Shown here: positions 18,554 to 27,054 of the stretch, piece after piece | Numbering within the stretch: the stretch's first letter is position 1 | Layout of the letters: each line of letters begins with the position of its first letter | Origin: GCA-002727735 sp038134525 | Lineage (GTDB): Bacteria > Bacteroidota > Bacteroidia > Flavobacteriales_D > Parvicellaceae | Reading direction: 5' to 3' | Assembly: GCA_038134525.1 (NCBI GenBank) | Contig: JAYPVI010000012.1 | Span: forward strand, 12,998 to 76,997 | Length of the DNA stretch: 64,000 nt | Notes under the pieces: generated by a model | What the model saw: only the letters and a program-made list of their open reading frames with translations | Database searches by the model: none | Told to the model about the DNA's origin: nothing | Program-made: the position numbers and the translations under genes

Positions 18554-20242
18554 ATGTCAGAGGATAAAAAAGTAATATTCTCTATGGTGAATGTGAGTAA
18601 AAGCACACCTCAGGGAAAACAGATTATAAAAGATATTCATTTGTCGTTTTACTATGGAGCAAAGATTGGTATTTTAGGTTTGAATGGAGCTGGTAAATCA
18701 ACGGTAATGAAAATAATTGCTGGTATAGATAAAAATTATCAAGGTGATGTTGTATTTTCTCCTGGATACACTATTGGCTATCTACCACAAGAACCTGAAC
18801 TTGATGAATCAAAGACAGTAAAAGAAATTGTCAAAGAAGGTGTACAAGAGGTTGCTGACTTACTTAAACAATATGACGAAATCAACAACAAATTCATGGA
18901 TGAAGAAATCATGAATGATGCTGATAAAATGAACGAATTAATTGACAAACAAGGTAAAGTACAAGAGAAGATAGATCAATTAGATGCATGGGATCTGGAT
19001 TCCAAATTGGAGTTAGCGATGGATGCATTAAGAACACCTGAAGGCGATAGAAATATAAAAGGATTGTCTGGTGGTGAAAGAAGACGAGTAGCACTATGTA
19101 GGTTACTACTTAAACAACCTGATATTCTATTACTTGATGAACCAACAAATCATTTAGATGCAGAATCAGTACATTGGCTTGAACAACACCTCCAAAATTA
19201 CAAAGGAACTGTTATTGCAGTTACTCATGATCGATACTTTTTAGATAATGTGGCAGGTTGGATATTAGAACTAGATAGAGGAGAAGGAATACCATTCAAG
19301 GGTAATTACAGTTCTTGGCTAGAGCAAAAAGCCAAAAGGTTAGCACAAGAAGAAAAAACAGAAAGTAAACGAAAGAAAGCATTAGATAGAGAACTTGAAT
19401 GGGTGAGACAAGGTGCTAAAGGAAGACAGGCGAAAGGAAAAGCAAGGCTCAAAAATTATGAGACTATGCTAAATGAAACAGTTAAGGAAAAAGAAGCGAA
19501 AATTGAGATTCCAATACCAAATGGTCCTCGTCTAGGTAACGAAGTAATTGAAGCTACTGATATAGCTAAAGGTTATGATGATAATTTATTGTATGAACAG
19601 ATGAACTTCAAATTACCACCTGCAGGTATAGTTGGAGTAATTGGTCCTAATGGTGCTGGTAAAACCACTTTATTCAGGATGATTATGGATGAAGAAAAAC
19701 CAGATAAAGGAAAAATAAATGTCGGATCTACTGTTAAAATTGGTTATGTTGATCAACGACATAAATCTATAGATCCAAATAAAACCGTATGGGAAGTAGT
19801 AAGTGAAGGAAACGAAGTAATTGAAATTGGTGGACAAACCATAAACTCTAGAGCGTATGTATCCAAATTTAATTTTAATGGATCAGATCAGCAGAAAAAA
19901 GTGGGAGTACTTTCAGGAGGCGAAAGAAATAGATTACATCTTGCTATGACTTTAAAAACAGAAGCAAATGTGCTTTTACTTGATGAACCAACAAATGACA
20001 TTGATGTTAATACATTAAGAGCCTTAGAGGAAGGGATTCAATCATTTGCTGGATGTGCAGTAGTCATTTCACATGATAGGTGGTTTTTAGACAGAATTTG
20101 TACTCACATATTAGCTTTTGAAGGGAATTCAAGTGTTTACTACTTTGAGGGTGGTTATTCGGATTACGAAGAAAACAGAAAGAAAAGACTAGGTTCTGAC
20201 ATCATACCAACAAGAATTAAATATAAAAAATTAACTCGATAA
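18554..20242 (+). CDS. ettA: Energy-dependent translational throttle ABC-F protein EttA
   Basis: An ABC-F ATPase without membrane domains that binds the ribosomal E site and gates entry into elongation according to ATP/ADP ratio. The 562 residues contain two nucleotide-binding domains: Walker A GLNGAGKST (about 44) and GPNGAGKTT (about 365), signatures LSGGERRR and LSGGERNR, Walker B LLLDEPTNHLDAES and LLLDEPTNDIDVNT. Between them is the charged P-site tRNA interaction linker (about 250-320). Length and the ARM/linker pattern fit EttA better than Uup or resistance ABC-F types. Confidence 0.92.
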   Translation: MSEDKKVIFSMVNVSKSTPQGKQIIKDIHLSFYYGAKIGILGLNGAGKSTVMKIIAGIDKNYQGDVVFSPGYTIGYLPQEPELDESKTVKEIVKEGVQEVADLLKQYDEINNKFMDEEIMNDADKMNELIDKQGKVQEKIDQLDAWDLDSKLELAMDALRTPEGDRNIKGLSGGERRRVALCRLLLKQPDILLLDEPTNHLDAESVHWLEQHLQNYKGTVIAVTHDRYFLDNVAGWILELDRGEGIPFKGNYSSWLEQKAKRLAQEEKTESKRKKALDRELEWVRQGAKGRQAKGKARLKNYETMLNETVKEKEAKIEIPIPNGPRLGNEVIEATDIAKGYDDNLLYEQMNFKLPPAGIVGVIGPNGAGKTTLFRMIMDEEKPDKGKINVGSTVKIGYVDQRHKSIDPNKTVWEVVSEGNEVIEIGGQTINSRAYVSKFNFNGSDQQKKVGVLSGGERNRLHLAMTLKTEANVLLLDEPTNDIDVNTLRALEEGIQSFAGCAVVISHDRWFLDRICTHILAFEGNSSVYYFEGGYSDYEENRKKRLGSDIIPTRIKYKKLTR

Positions 20243-20251
20243 ATTTTAAAA

Positions 20252-20689
20252 ATGAAAAAAGCAATTATTGATACTGTAAAGGGTAAAATGGAAGTGGAAT
20301 TTTTTGAAAAAGATGCTCCAAAAACAGTCCAAAACTTTATTAATTTATCTGAGAGTGGCTTTTACAACAGTCTTTCGTTTCATAGAGTTATTCCAGATTT
20401 TGTAATCCAAGGAGGTTGTCCACAAGGAACAGGTGTTGGTGGACCCGGATATGCAATTGACTGTGAATTAGATGGTGACAATCAATACCACGATAGGGGA
20501 GTTTTATCCATGGCACATGCTGGTAGGAATACAGGTGGTTCACAGTTTTTCATATGTCACTCGAGGGAAAATACAGCACACCTAGATAGAAATCATACTT
20601 GCTTTGGCAAAGTGGTAGATGGTGTTGAAGTAATAGATATGATTGAAGGTGGAGACAAAATAAATTCGATTTCAATTATTGATGCCTAA
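20252..20689 (+). CDS. Cyclophilin-type peptidyl-prolyl cis-trans isomerase
   Basis: A compact 145-residue cyclophilin without signal peptide, so cytoplasmic. Active-site stretches are SFHRVIPDFVIQGGCPQGTG (catalytic Arg and Phe) and GSQFFICH, followed by LDRNHTCFGKVVDG. It speeds proline isomerisation during protein folding. It follows ettA by 9 bases, and the next gene starts inside its last codons. Confidence 0.93.
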   Translation: MKKAIIDTVKGKMEVEFFEKDAPKTVQNFINLSESGFYNSLSFHRVIPDFVIQGGCPQGTGVGGPGYAIDCELDGDNQYHDRGVLSMAHAGRNTGGSQFFICHSRENTAHLDRNHTCFGKVVDGVEVIDMIEGGDKINSISIIDA

Positions 20690-21518
20690 AACAACAAAGG
20701 AAAAGTTTGTTATTCAAGGTACTGCATTTGAAAAACCTATATTATGTGATTTAACTAAACCTTTTCAGCAAAATGACAAGAACTTAATTATTTTCTGTCA
20801 TGGATATAAAGGTTTTAAGGACTGGGGATGTTGGAATTTAATGGCTGAAAAATTTGCTCAAAATGGTATTAATTTTCTAAAATTTAATTTTTCACACAAC
20901 GGTGGGACAATTAATAATTCCATAGATTTTCCCGATTTAAAAGCTTTTAGTGAAAATAATTATACCATTGAAGTAAACGATTTAATCAGAGTTGTTGAAC
21001 ACGTAAAAAGTCAATTCAAAAATTTCTCAAATGCAAAGATTCATTTAATGGGTCATAGCAGGGGCGGAGGAATAGCAAGTTTAGTAAGCGATAAAATTGA
21101 TGGTGTTAATTCATTAATATTGCTAGCTAGTGTTTCTAATTTTAAGGATCGTTTCCCAGATCATGATGAAATTTTAAACTGGAAAAAAAATGGTGTGAGA
21201 TACGTTGAAAATAAAAGAACAAAACAGAATTTACCCCATTTATACCAATTCTATCAAAATTTTATAGATAATGAGAATTGGCTAAATATTAAGTCAGCAA
21301 TTAATAAATTTGACGGTAAATCTTTAATTTGTCATGGAACAATGGATTTAGCAGTTGATTTCCAAAATGCACAAAATTTATTATCATGGTCACAAAATGG
21401 AAAACTTTTTAAATTGAGAACAAATCATACATTTGGATCAAAACATCCATGGACAGAAAATCAACTCCCAAACGCCCTAAATCAAGTTATTGACCAATCT
21501 ATACGTTTTTTAAGCTAG
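20682..21518 (+). CDS. Alpha/beta hydrolase
   Basis: 278 residues of alpha/beta-hydrolase fold. LIIFCHGYKGFKDWG supplies the oxyanion region, the nucleophile elbow is GHSRGGG (Ser about 125), and the late acid and histidine are probably in CHGTMDLAVDF and TNHTFG. The sequence resembles the dienelactone-hydrolase/serine aminopeptidase S33 group; the substrate is unknown. ATG at 20682 is preferred to a TTG one codon earlier; the start overlaps the cyclophilin stop by 8 bases. No signal peptide, so cytoplasmic. Confidence 0.82.
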   Translation: MPKTTKEKFVIQGTAFEKPILCDLTKPFQQNDKNLIIFCHGYKGFKDWGCWNLMAEKFAQNGINFLKFNFSHNGGTINNSIDFPDLKAFSENNYTIEVNDLIRVVEHVKSQFKNFSNAKIHLMGHSRGGGIASLVSDKIDGVNSLILLASVSNFKDRFPDHDEILNWKKNGVRYVENKRTKQNLPHLYQFYQNFIDNENWLNIKSAINKFDGKSLICHGTMDLAVDFQNAQNLLSWSQNGKLFKLRTNHTFGSKHPWTENQLPNALNQVIDQSIRFLS

Positions 21519-21545
21519 TTTTTTCAATAATTAATTTTAAGATTT

Positions 21546-21553
21546 TATATTTG
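21546..21553 (+). promoter_or_regulatory. TAnnTTTG -7 box for pyrR
   Basis: TATATTTG with 7 bases to the pyrR ATG at 21561. Only 42 bases separate the hydrolase stop from pyrR, leaving no room for an attenuator leader. Confidence 0.55.
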
Positions 21554-21560
21554 TCCTTTA

Positions 21561-22109
21561 ATGAACTCAACCGAGATTCTAAATAGTCTTCAAGTTTCCT
21601 TAACTCTCAGAAGACTTTGTTTCCAGCTTATTGAGAACCATGACGATTTTTCCAATACTGTGATTGTTGGATTACAACCTAATGGCATATTCCTAGCAAA
21701 TAGGATTAAAAAAGAATTAGAATTAATAATCAAACATTCAGTTGTTACAGGAGCATTAGATATCACCTTCTTCAGAGATGATTTTAGAAGAAAAGAAAAA
21801 CCGCTTATTCCAAGTGTAACCAATATAGATTTTACCATAGAAAATAAAGTGGTAGTACTTGTTGATGATGTGTTCTTCACAGGAAGAACAATACGTTCAG
21901 GACTTGACGCCATTATGACGTTCGGAAGGCCTAAATCAGTTGAGTTTTTAACACTTATTGAAAGAAGATTTACTCAACATTTGCCTATAAGAGCAGATTA
22001 CATTGGTCAATCTATCGATACTATAAATGAAGAAAAAGTAAGTGTGCGATGGAAAGAAGTGCACGGTAAAGACCAAATTTTACTTTATTCCCCTGATCAA
22101 AATGAATGA
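21561..22109 (+). CDS. pyrR: PyrR-type uracil phosphoribosyltransferase / pyrimidine regulator
   Basis: 182 residues with the PRPP-binding loop VVVLVDDVFFTGRTIRSGLDA (about 95-115) and the PyrR-typical ITFFRDDFRRKEKPLIP. In Gram-positive bacteria PyrR both makes UMP from uracil and binds pyr mRNA leaders to cause attenuation. Here the promoter box is 7 bases ahead of the start, so no leader is available for attenuation at this site. It overlaps pyrB by 8 bases, so the two are translationally linked. Confidence 0.92.
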   Translation: MNSTEILNSLQVSLTLRRLCFQLIENHDDFSNTVIVGLQPNGIFLANRIKKELELIIKHSVVTGALDITFFRDDFRRKEKPLIPSVTNIDFTIENKVVVLVDDVFFTGRTIRSGLDAIMTFGRPKSVEFLTLIERRFTQHLPIRADYIGQSIDTINEEKVSVRWKEVHGKDQILLYSPDQNE

Positions 22110-23034
22110 TTTAAGCGTAAAACATCTAATTTCAATTAATGATCTAAACATAAATGATCTAGATACTATATTTAAAACAGCTGATAGCTTTAAGGAAATT
22201 ATAAATAGACCAATTAAAAAAGTACCCACACTTAGGGACATCACCATTGCCAATTTATTTTTTGAAAATAGTACCCGAACAAAATTATCATTTGAGCTAG
22301 CTGAGAAAAGACTATCAGCAGATGTGATAAATTTCTCAGCCTCTTCATCTAGTGTTAAAAAAGGAGAAACACTTGTCGATACTACAAATAACATCTTATC
22401 AATGAAAGTTGATTTAGTTGTAATGAGACATCCTCACCCTGGCGCAGCTAATCATATTGCTAATAAAACAAATACATGTGTGATTAATGCAGGGGACGGA
22501 ACTCATGAACATCCTACCCAAGCTTTATTAGATTGTTATTCTATCAAAGAAAAATTTGATGATTTAAAAGGGTTGAAAGTAGTTATCGTGGGAGACATTA
22601 AGCATTCAAGAGTAGCTTTATCAAATATACATGCCTTAAAGAAACTTGGTGCAGAAGTAATGGTCTGTGGGCCGACTACATTAATACCTAAATACATAAA
22701 TCACTTAAATGTAAAAGTAGAGCATGATTTATTAAAGGCATTGCAATGGTGTGATGTTGCTAACATGCTAAGAATTCAACTTGAAAGGCAAGAGATACAG
22801 TATTTTCCATCAATAAGAGAATATACAAAGCAATATGGCTTAAATATGCAGATTATCAATCAATTAAAAAGGGAAATCACAATTTTACATCCAGGTCCTA
22901 TCAATAGGGGGGTTGAAATCACATCTGAAGTTGCTGATTCCGCTAATTCTTTAATACTTAACCAAGTTGAAAATGGGGTTGCCATTAGAATGGCTGTAAT
23001 TTATTTGTTAGCAGGTAAATTAAATAGAACATAA
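22102..23034 (+). CDS. pyrB: Aspartate carbamoyltransferase catalytic subunit
   Basis: Makes carbamoyl-aspartate in pyrimidine synthesis. With the ATG at 22102 the product has 310 residues, the family length; earlier in-frame starts lie inside pyrR and add a sequence unlike the family. The carbamoyl-phosphate motif is FFENSTRTKLSFELAEKRL, the aspartate side is MRHPHPGAANHIA then NAGDGTHEHPTQALLD, and the C-terminus has LHPGPINRGVEI. No pyrI regulatory subunit gene is near, which agrees with PyrR-associated class C enzymes. Confidence 0.95.
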   Translation: MNDLSVKHLISINDLNINDLDTIFKTADSFKEIINRPIKKVPTLRDITIANLFFENSTRTKLSFELAEKRLSADVINFSASSSSVKKGETLVDTTNNILSMKVDLVVMRHPHPGAANHIANKTNTCVINAGDGTHEHPTQALLDCYSIKEKFDDLKGLKVVIVGDIKHSRVALSNIHALKKLGAEVMVCGPTTLIPKYINHLNVKVEHDLLKALQWCDVANMLRIQLERQEIQYFPSIREYTKQYGLNMQIINQLKREITILHPGPINRGVEITSEVADSANSLILNQVENGVAIRMAVIYLLAGKLNRT

Positions 23035-23050
23035 CTATCAATTTTTATCT

Positions 23051-23058
23051 TATTTTTG
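23051..23058 (+). promoter_or_regulatory. TAnnTTTG -7 box for the STAS gene
   Basis: TATTTTTG ending 10 bases before the ATG at 23069. Confidence 0.5.
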
Positions 23059-23068
23059 TTTTTGATTT

Positions 23069-23398
23069 ATGAATTTTGTTGTAGAAAATAATGAAAAAAA
23101 AATGGTGATAAGATGTCATGTTGAAAAACTTGATACTTTTAACGCACCTGAACTAAAATCTCATTTTTTACATCAAAGCAAGCAACTATTTTCTCATTTT
23201 ATTGTTGATCTGAGTAAAGTTAAATATTGTGATTCAAGTGGCTTAAGTGCACTTTTAGTTGGTAATAGAATAGCTAAAGAAAATAATTCAAAAATGGTAA
23301 TTTTTGGATTACAACCAGCTGTTGAAAAAATTATATCAATTTCACAATTGGATACCGTATTTAACATAGTTTCAACTGAAAATGATATTACAAACTAA
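23069..23398 (+). CDS. STAS-domain anti-anti-sigma-like protein
   Basis: 109 residues forming a single STAS domain: KLDTFNAPELKSHF, then FIVDLSKVKYCDSSGLSALLVG. The DSSGL motif (55-59) contains the serine that partner kinases phosphorylate in SpoIIAA-type anti-sigma antagonists. No anti-sigma kinase or sigma factor gene is adjacent, so its partner is unknown. It lies upstream of a T9SS cargo gene and rnz on the same strand. Confidence 0.85.
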   Translation: MNFVVENNEKKMVIRCHVEKLDTFNAPELKSHFLHQSKQLFSHFIVDLSKVKYCDSSGLSALLVGNRIAKENNSKMVIFGLQPAVEKIISISQLDTVFNIVSTENDITN

Positions 23399-23409
23399 CA
23401 AAATTATAT

Positions 23410-24159
23410 ATGAAGAAATTATTACTACTATTTTTAACTATTAACGCATATACTTTTACTTTTTCTCAATGTATTCCTGACCCTATTTACGCAGACTCTG
23501 CTTGGGGTATTTGGCCAGATGAGCAGACAAATTTCATGTCTGGAGACATTGGAATAGCCTACCAACAAATAGTAAATTTTAAAGTACCAATGGATGCAGG
23601 AGATATAGACTCTGCTTTTGCTGGAGTACCTGTTGATTCTGTTGTGTTAAATGATGTAACTAATTTACCTCCTGGACTTTCTTACAGCTGTAACGTTCCT
23701 TCTTGTACATGGTATGGAGATTCAGCTGGTTGTGCTTCAATAGATGGTATGCCTACTACAAACGGTTCATTTCAGATCACACTAGATATAACAGGGTGGG
23801 TCACTATCTTTTTTAATCCATTTCCACAAACTTTCACCTATGATGGTTATGTAATTAACATTGGACCGGTAGGAATTGAATCTTATCATTTGAACTCAAA
23901 CACCCTAAAATTAGATCAAGCGATTCCAAATCCAGCTAATAATGAATGTAAAGTTCAATTTGTAAGTGGTCAAAATCTAACTGTTTACTATAAACTTACT
24001 AATTTATTAGGTGAGACTGTCGAAAGTCATTCTATTGATGCAGCTAGAGGAGTTAATGATATATTTATTAATACATCATTATTACAAAATGGAGTTTATA
24101 TGTATTCCATTTCAGATGGATCTCAACAATTAACCAAACGTTTAATTGTAAATCATTAA
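23410..24159 (+). CDS. Secreted protein with T9SS type A sorting domain
   Basis: 249 residues. A signal peptide (about 1-19, ending FTFSQ) is followed by an Ig-like domain of about 130 residues with four cysteines in NLPPGLSYSCNVPSCTWYG and DSAGCASIDG. The last about 75 residues are a type A T9SS sorting tail: LDQAIPNPANNECKVQF, then LTNLLGETVES, then NGVYMYSISDGSQQLTKRLI. It should be exported by Sec, then released or anchored through the type IX system. Function is unknown. A hairpin terminator follows 8 bases after its stop. Confidence 0.85.
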   Translation: MKKLLLLFLTINAYTFTFSQCIPDPIYADSAWGIWPDEQTNFMSGDIGIAYQQIVNFKVPMDAGDIDSAFAGVPVDSVVLNDVTNLPPGLSYSCNVPSCTWYGDSAGCASIDGMPTTNGSFQITLDITGWVTIFFNPFPQTFTYDGYVINIGPVGIESYHLNSNTLKLDQAIPNPANNECKVQFVSGQNLTVYYKLTNLLGETVESHSIDAARGVNDIFINTSLLQNGVYMYSISDGSQQLTKRLIVNH

Positions 24160-24164
24160 AATTA

Positions 24165-24192
24165 AAATCCCGCAAGACGGGATTTTTTTTTT
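24165..24192 (+). terminator. Hairpin terminator running into the rnz start codon
   Basis: Stem ATCCCG (24167-24172), loop CAAGA, stem CGGGAT (24178-24183), then a run of ten T to 24192. The last two T are the first two bases of the TTG start codon of rnz at 24191. Confidence 0.85.
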
Positions 24193-25099
24193 GAAATTTA
24201 AACTTACGATATTAGGATCAGGTGGAGCTATACCCACTATTGAAAAAAGACCAACGTCTCAATTTTTGAATATTCAAGAAAGACGGTTTCTTATAGACTG
24301 TGGTGAGGGAACGCAAGTTCAATTAAGAAAATACGGATGTAGATTTACTAAAATTGACCATGTATTTATAAGTCATCTACATGGCGATCATTATTTGGGC
24401 TTAATTGGTTTACTGTCTACATTGAATTTACTAGGTAGAATAAATCCTATTCACATCTATGCTCCCAAGGAATTAGAAGATATACTGGAGCTCCATTTCA
24501 AAATATCTGCAAAACCCTTTCGTTTTAGAATTCATTTCCATCCACTTAATTTTGAAGGTAAAAAATTGATTTTTGAAGATAGTGTTTTACAAATATTTTC
24601 ATTTCCAGTATCTCATTCAGTTCCTTGTTGTGGTTTTCTATTTAAAGAAGTAAAAAAAAATAGAAACATTATTAAATCAAAAATTAAGAACAAATCAATT
24701 CCCTTTGAATTATTGAAATCACTTAAAGAAGGAAAAGATGTGGAATATAATAATGAATTATTAAAGAGTGATGAATACACCCGAGACAGCCCTAAACCAC
24801 GCTCATATGGCTACTGTGCTGATACTCAGTTTGATCCAAAACTAATACCAGTAATTTATAATGTTGATTTATTATATCACGAGGCTACCTTTCTTGAAGA
24901 AATGAAAGATAGAGCCTTGAAAACACAACACTCAACAGCAAAAGATGCAGCAAATCTTGCAAATCAAGCTAAAGTGAAGAAACTAATTATAGGTCATTTT
25001 TCTGCTAGATATAATGAAATAAAAAAATTTGAAGAGGAAGCCAAATCAATTTTTTCCAATACAATAGCAGTAAATGATGGCGATACATTTGAAATTTAA
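24191..25099 (+). CDS. rnz: Ribonuclease Z
   Basis: A metallo-beta-lactamase-fold endonuclease that trims tRNA 3' ends. 302 residues, with the zinc motif HLHGDH at 62-67 (SHLHGDHYLGL), further ligand regions FPVSHSVPCCGF and YHEATF, the PxKxRxYGYCADT-like strand KPRSYGYCADT, and LIIGHFSARY near the end. The start is TTG at 24191, giving the conserved MKFKLTILGSGGAIPT; no ATG or GTG fits. The start codon overlaps the T tract of the upstream terminator, so expression needs read-through or an unseen promoter. Confidence 0.93.
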   Translation: MKFKLTILGSGGAIPTIEKRPTSQFLNIQERRFLIDCGEGTQVQLRKYGCRFTKIDHVFISHLHGDHYLGLIGLLSTLNLLGRINPIHIYAPKELEDILELHFKISAKPFRFRIHFHPLNFEGKKLIFEDSVLQIFSFPVSHSVPCCGFLFKEVKKNRNIIKSKIKNKSIPFELLKSLKEGKDVEYNNELLKSDEYTRDSPKPRSYGYCADTQFDPKLIPVIYNVDLLYHEATFLEEMKDRALKTQHSTAKDAANLANQAKVKKLIIGHFSARYNEIKKFEEEAKSIFSNTIAVNDGDTFEI

Positions 25100-25807
25100 T
25101 TGAATATCAATTTAGAATTAAAACAAACTGCAGATGGTTCATTTACGCTTTACAATAGGACGTTAAATGAGCATTATCATTCAATACATGGTGCTAAAAC
25201 TGAATCCAAACATGTATTTATTAACAATGGATTAGCCTATTTTTTATCTAATTCATTATCAGATCAAATAAACATTTTAGAAGTAGGATTCGGCACAGGA
25301 TTAAATTGTTACTATACACTAAAACACCTAATAAAAAATAAACATAAAATTAATTTATTCTATCATGCATTGGAACCATTTCCTTTAAATGAAGAAGTTA
25401 CGAAGAAGTTTGATGCCATTTTTAAAGATGATCTTTTTTCTACAATGCATCGATTGGATTGGAATAAAAATCAATTAATCAGCAAAAATTTATTTATAAA
25501 TAAGTCAACTGAAAAAATTCAAAACCTAAATTCAAAAAAGAAATATGATTTGGTATATTTTGATGCCTTCGGACCAAGAGTAGAAGATAAACTATGGGAT
25601 TTATCTGTTTTGAAATTTATATTCCATCTTATGAATGGAAATGGTGTTTTTGTTACATACTGTGCAAAAGGTCAGGTAAGAAGAGATCTGGAACAAATAG
25701 GTTTTAAAGTACAAAGATTACCTGGCCCACCTGGGAAAAGAGAAATGTTAAGGGCTATCAAGGTAAACAATGATATACAAAAGCAGGAGGAAGATTTAAT
25801 GGAGTAA
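25100..25807 (+). CDS. mnmD: tRNA (mnm5s2U34) methyltransferase MnmD-like
   Basis: A SAM-dependent methyltransferase corresponding to the N-terminal domain of MnmC, which completes the wobble-uridine modification mnm5s2U. 235 residues, with LEVGFGTGLNCYYTL as the SAM loop, DLVYFDAFGPRVEDKLWD, and the diagnostic C-terminus RRDLEQIGFKVQRLPGPPGK then REMLRAIK. The FAD oxidase half of MnmC is absent, as usual for this standalone type. The start is TTG immediately after the rnz stop. Its 3' end overlaps the convergent methyltransferase gene by 50 bases. Confidence 0.87.
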   Translation: MNINLELKQTADGSFTLYNRTLNEHYHSIHGAKTESKHVFINNGLAYFLSNSLSDQINILEVGFGTGLNCYYTLKHLIKNKHKINLFYHALEPFPLNEEVTKKFDAIFKDDLFSTMHRLDWNKNQLISKNLFINKSTEKIQNLNSKKKYDLVYFDAFGPRVEDKLWDLSVLKFIFHLMNGNGVFVTYCAKGQVRRDLEQIGFKVQRLPGPPGKREMLRAIKVNNDIQKQEEDLME

Positions 25808-26312
25808 ACGAAACGTTAACTGAACTAAATTTTTTTTCTAGAAGATCTTTAGCATTAAGAGAATACTGAAATTGTATAAATACTCCTTTAGGAGATAATG
25901 CTAATTTACATTGATTAAGTATGTTCAGTTTAAGTTTAATGGGTAATACTGCTAATGGAAGTGAAGAAATAATGTAATCCGCTTTTGGGAAATGAATCTG
26001 ATTCATAATAGAATTAATGTTTTCTGCACTATTGCAACTTATTTTGAATCGTTCATCTTGAATTGATTTTCTAATTTTCGAAGCGAAGAAAGGATTTAAT
26101 TCTAGTGATAACAGCCTAGAATTTAGAGACATTTTCTGAAGTATCTTTAACGTGAAAATGCCAGTTCCGGGACCTAATTCAATTATATGTAAATCGTTTG
26201 AAAAATCAATACTTGCTAACATTTTTTTAGCCAAATATTTTGAACTCGGAGCGATAGCACCAATCTGATTTTCTTTTTTTACAAATTCATTTATAAAATT
26301 TGATTTAGACAT
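25758..26312 (-). CDS. Rossmann methyltransferase, phospholipid N-methyltransferase-like
   Basis: 184 residues. The N-terminal INEFVKKENQIGAIAPSSKYLAKKM is characteristic of the COG3963 group (PmtA-like), followed by the SAM loop IIELGPGTGIFTLKIL and LSLELNPFF. COG3963 proteins are annotated as phospholipid N-methyltransferases or rRNA dimethylase-like enzymes; substrate here is unproven. A conserved hydrophobic segment (ADYIISSLPLAVLP) replaces the NLPY-like catalytic motif of KsgA. Its last 50 bases overlap mnmD on the other strand. Confidence 0.72.
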   Translation of the reverse strand: MSKSNFINEFVKKENQIGAIAPSSKYLAKKMLASIDFSNDLHIIELGPGTGIFTLKILQKMSLNSRLLSLELNPFFASKIRKSIQDERFKISCNSAENINSIMNQIHFPKADYIISSLPLAVLPIKLKLNILNQCKLALSPKGVFIQFQYSLNAKDLLEKKFSSVNVSFTPLNLPPAFVYHCLP

Positions 26313-26390
26313 ACGCTACAAAAGAACGAAAATGATTTATATTATTGAACAAAGCCTATGTTTACTTATTAAAATTAATTTATTTTGAAT

Positions 26391-27029
26391 ATGTCTCATC
26401 CTATTACTTTTGGTATCATTATCATAACATGTTTAGTTTCATGGGTGTCTTTTAATAATTTGAGTTTAAAAAATAAACTCATCTTATCACCAACGAAGGT
26501 TCTTTATCAAAAGAATGTTTTGTTACTCGTTACTCATGCCTTTATACATGCAGATTTTTTACATTTATTCTTTAACATGTACGTGTTATATATGTTTGGG
26601 CCCTATCTAGAAATGTATTTTAGTAATCATGCTGGATTAGGATCATTTACATTTTTGATTTTTTATTTGTTTGGTGCAATATTTGCCACAATTCCTGCAC
26701 TTTACAAAAATGGAAACAATCCTAATTACTTAAGTCTTGGAGCATCTGGAGCAGTATCAGCTGTAGTTTTTGGATATATTGTCTTGTATCCTTTAAAAGA
26801 GTTAGGTATCATTTTACTACCAGGTTTATGGATACCGGGTTTTATATTTGGTATTTTGTACATTTTAGCTGAGAATTATATGGCTAAAAAAAAATATTCT
26901 AACATAGCACATGACGCCCATATAAGTGGCTCTATATTTGGTATTATTTTCATCATGTTTTATGATTTCAATAACGCAAAACATTTTTTGGAAACAATAA
27001 CAAATTACACCTTTAACTTATTTAATTAA
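26391..27029 (+). CDS. Rhomboid-family intramembrane serine protease
   Basis: 212 residues with about six membrane helices. The catalytic serine is Ser119 in SLGASGAVSAV and the histidine His177 in AHDAHISG; HLFFNMYVLYMFG gives the helix-2 asparagine of the oxyanion site. It cleaves membrane proteins within the bilayer; its substrates cannot be predicted. ATG at 26391 is used since a TTG two codons earlier is not needed and a near-consensus -7 box (TTATTTTG) runs into it. Confidence 0.88.
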   Translation: MSHPITFGIIIITCLVSWVSFNNLSLKNKLILSPTKVLYQKNVLLLVTHAFIHADFLHLFFNMYVLYMFGPYLEMYFSNHAGLGSFTFLIFYLFGAIFATIPALYKNGNNPNYLSLGASGAVSAVVFGYIVLYPLKELGIILLPGLWIPGFIFGILYILAENYMAKKKYSNIAHDAHISGSIFGIIFIMFYDFNNAKHFLETITNYTFNLFN

Positions 27030-27039
27030 GAGATAGTAA

Positions 27040-27047
27040 TATATTTG
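27040..27047 (+). promoter_or_regulatory. TAnnTTTG -7 box for the class IV aminotransferase
   Basis: TATATTTG with 7 bases before the ATG at 27055; same spacing as at pyrR. Confidence 0.55.
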
Positions 27048-27054
27048 TCTCCAT

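Noticed and set aside
21519..21560. PyrR attenuator
   Set aside because: The 42-base gap holds no stem-loop.
21590..21913. 107-residue reading frame on the minus strand inside pyrR
   Set aside because: Antisense to a conserved gene with no family features.
22042..22101. Longer N-terminus for pyrB
   Set aside because: The added residues are inside pyrR and do not resemble the family; ATG at 22102 gives the usual length.
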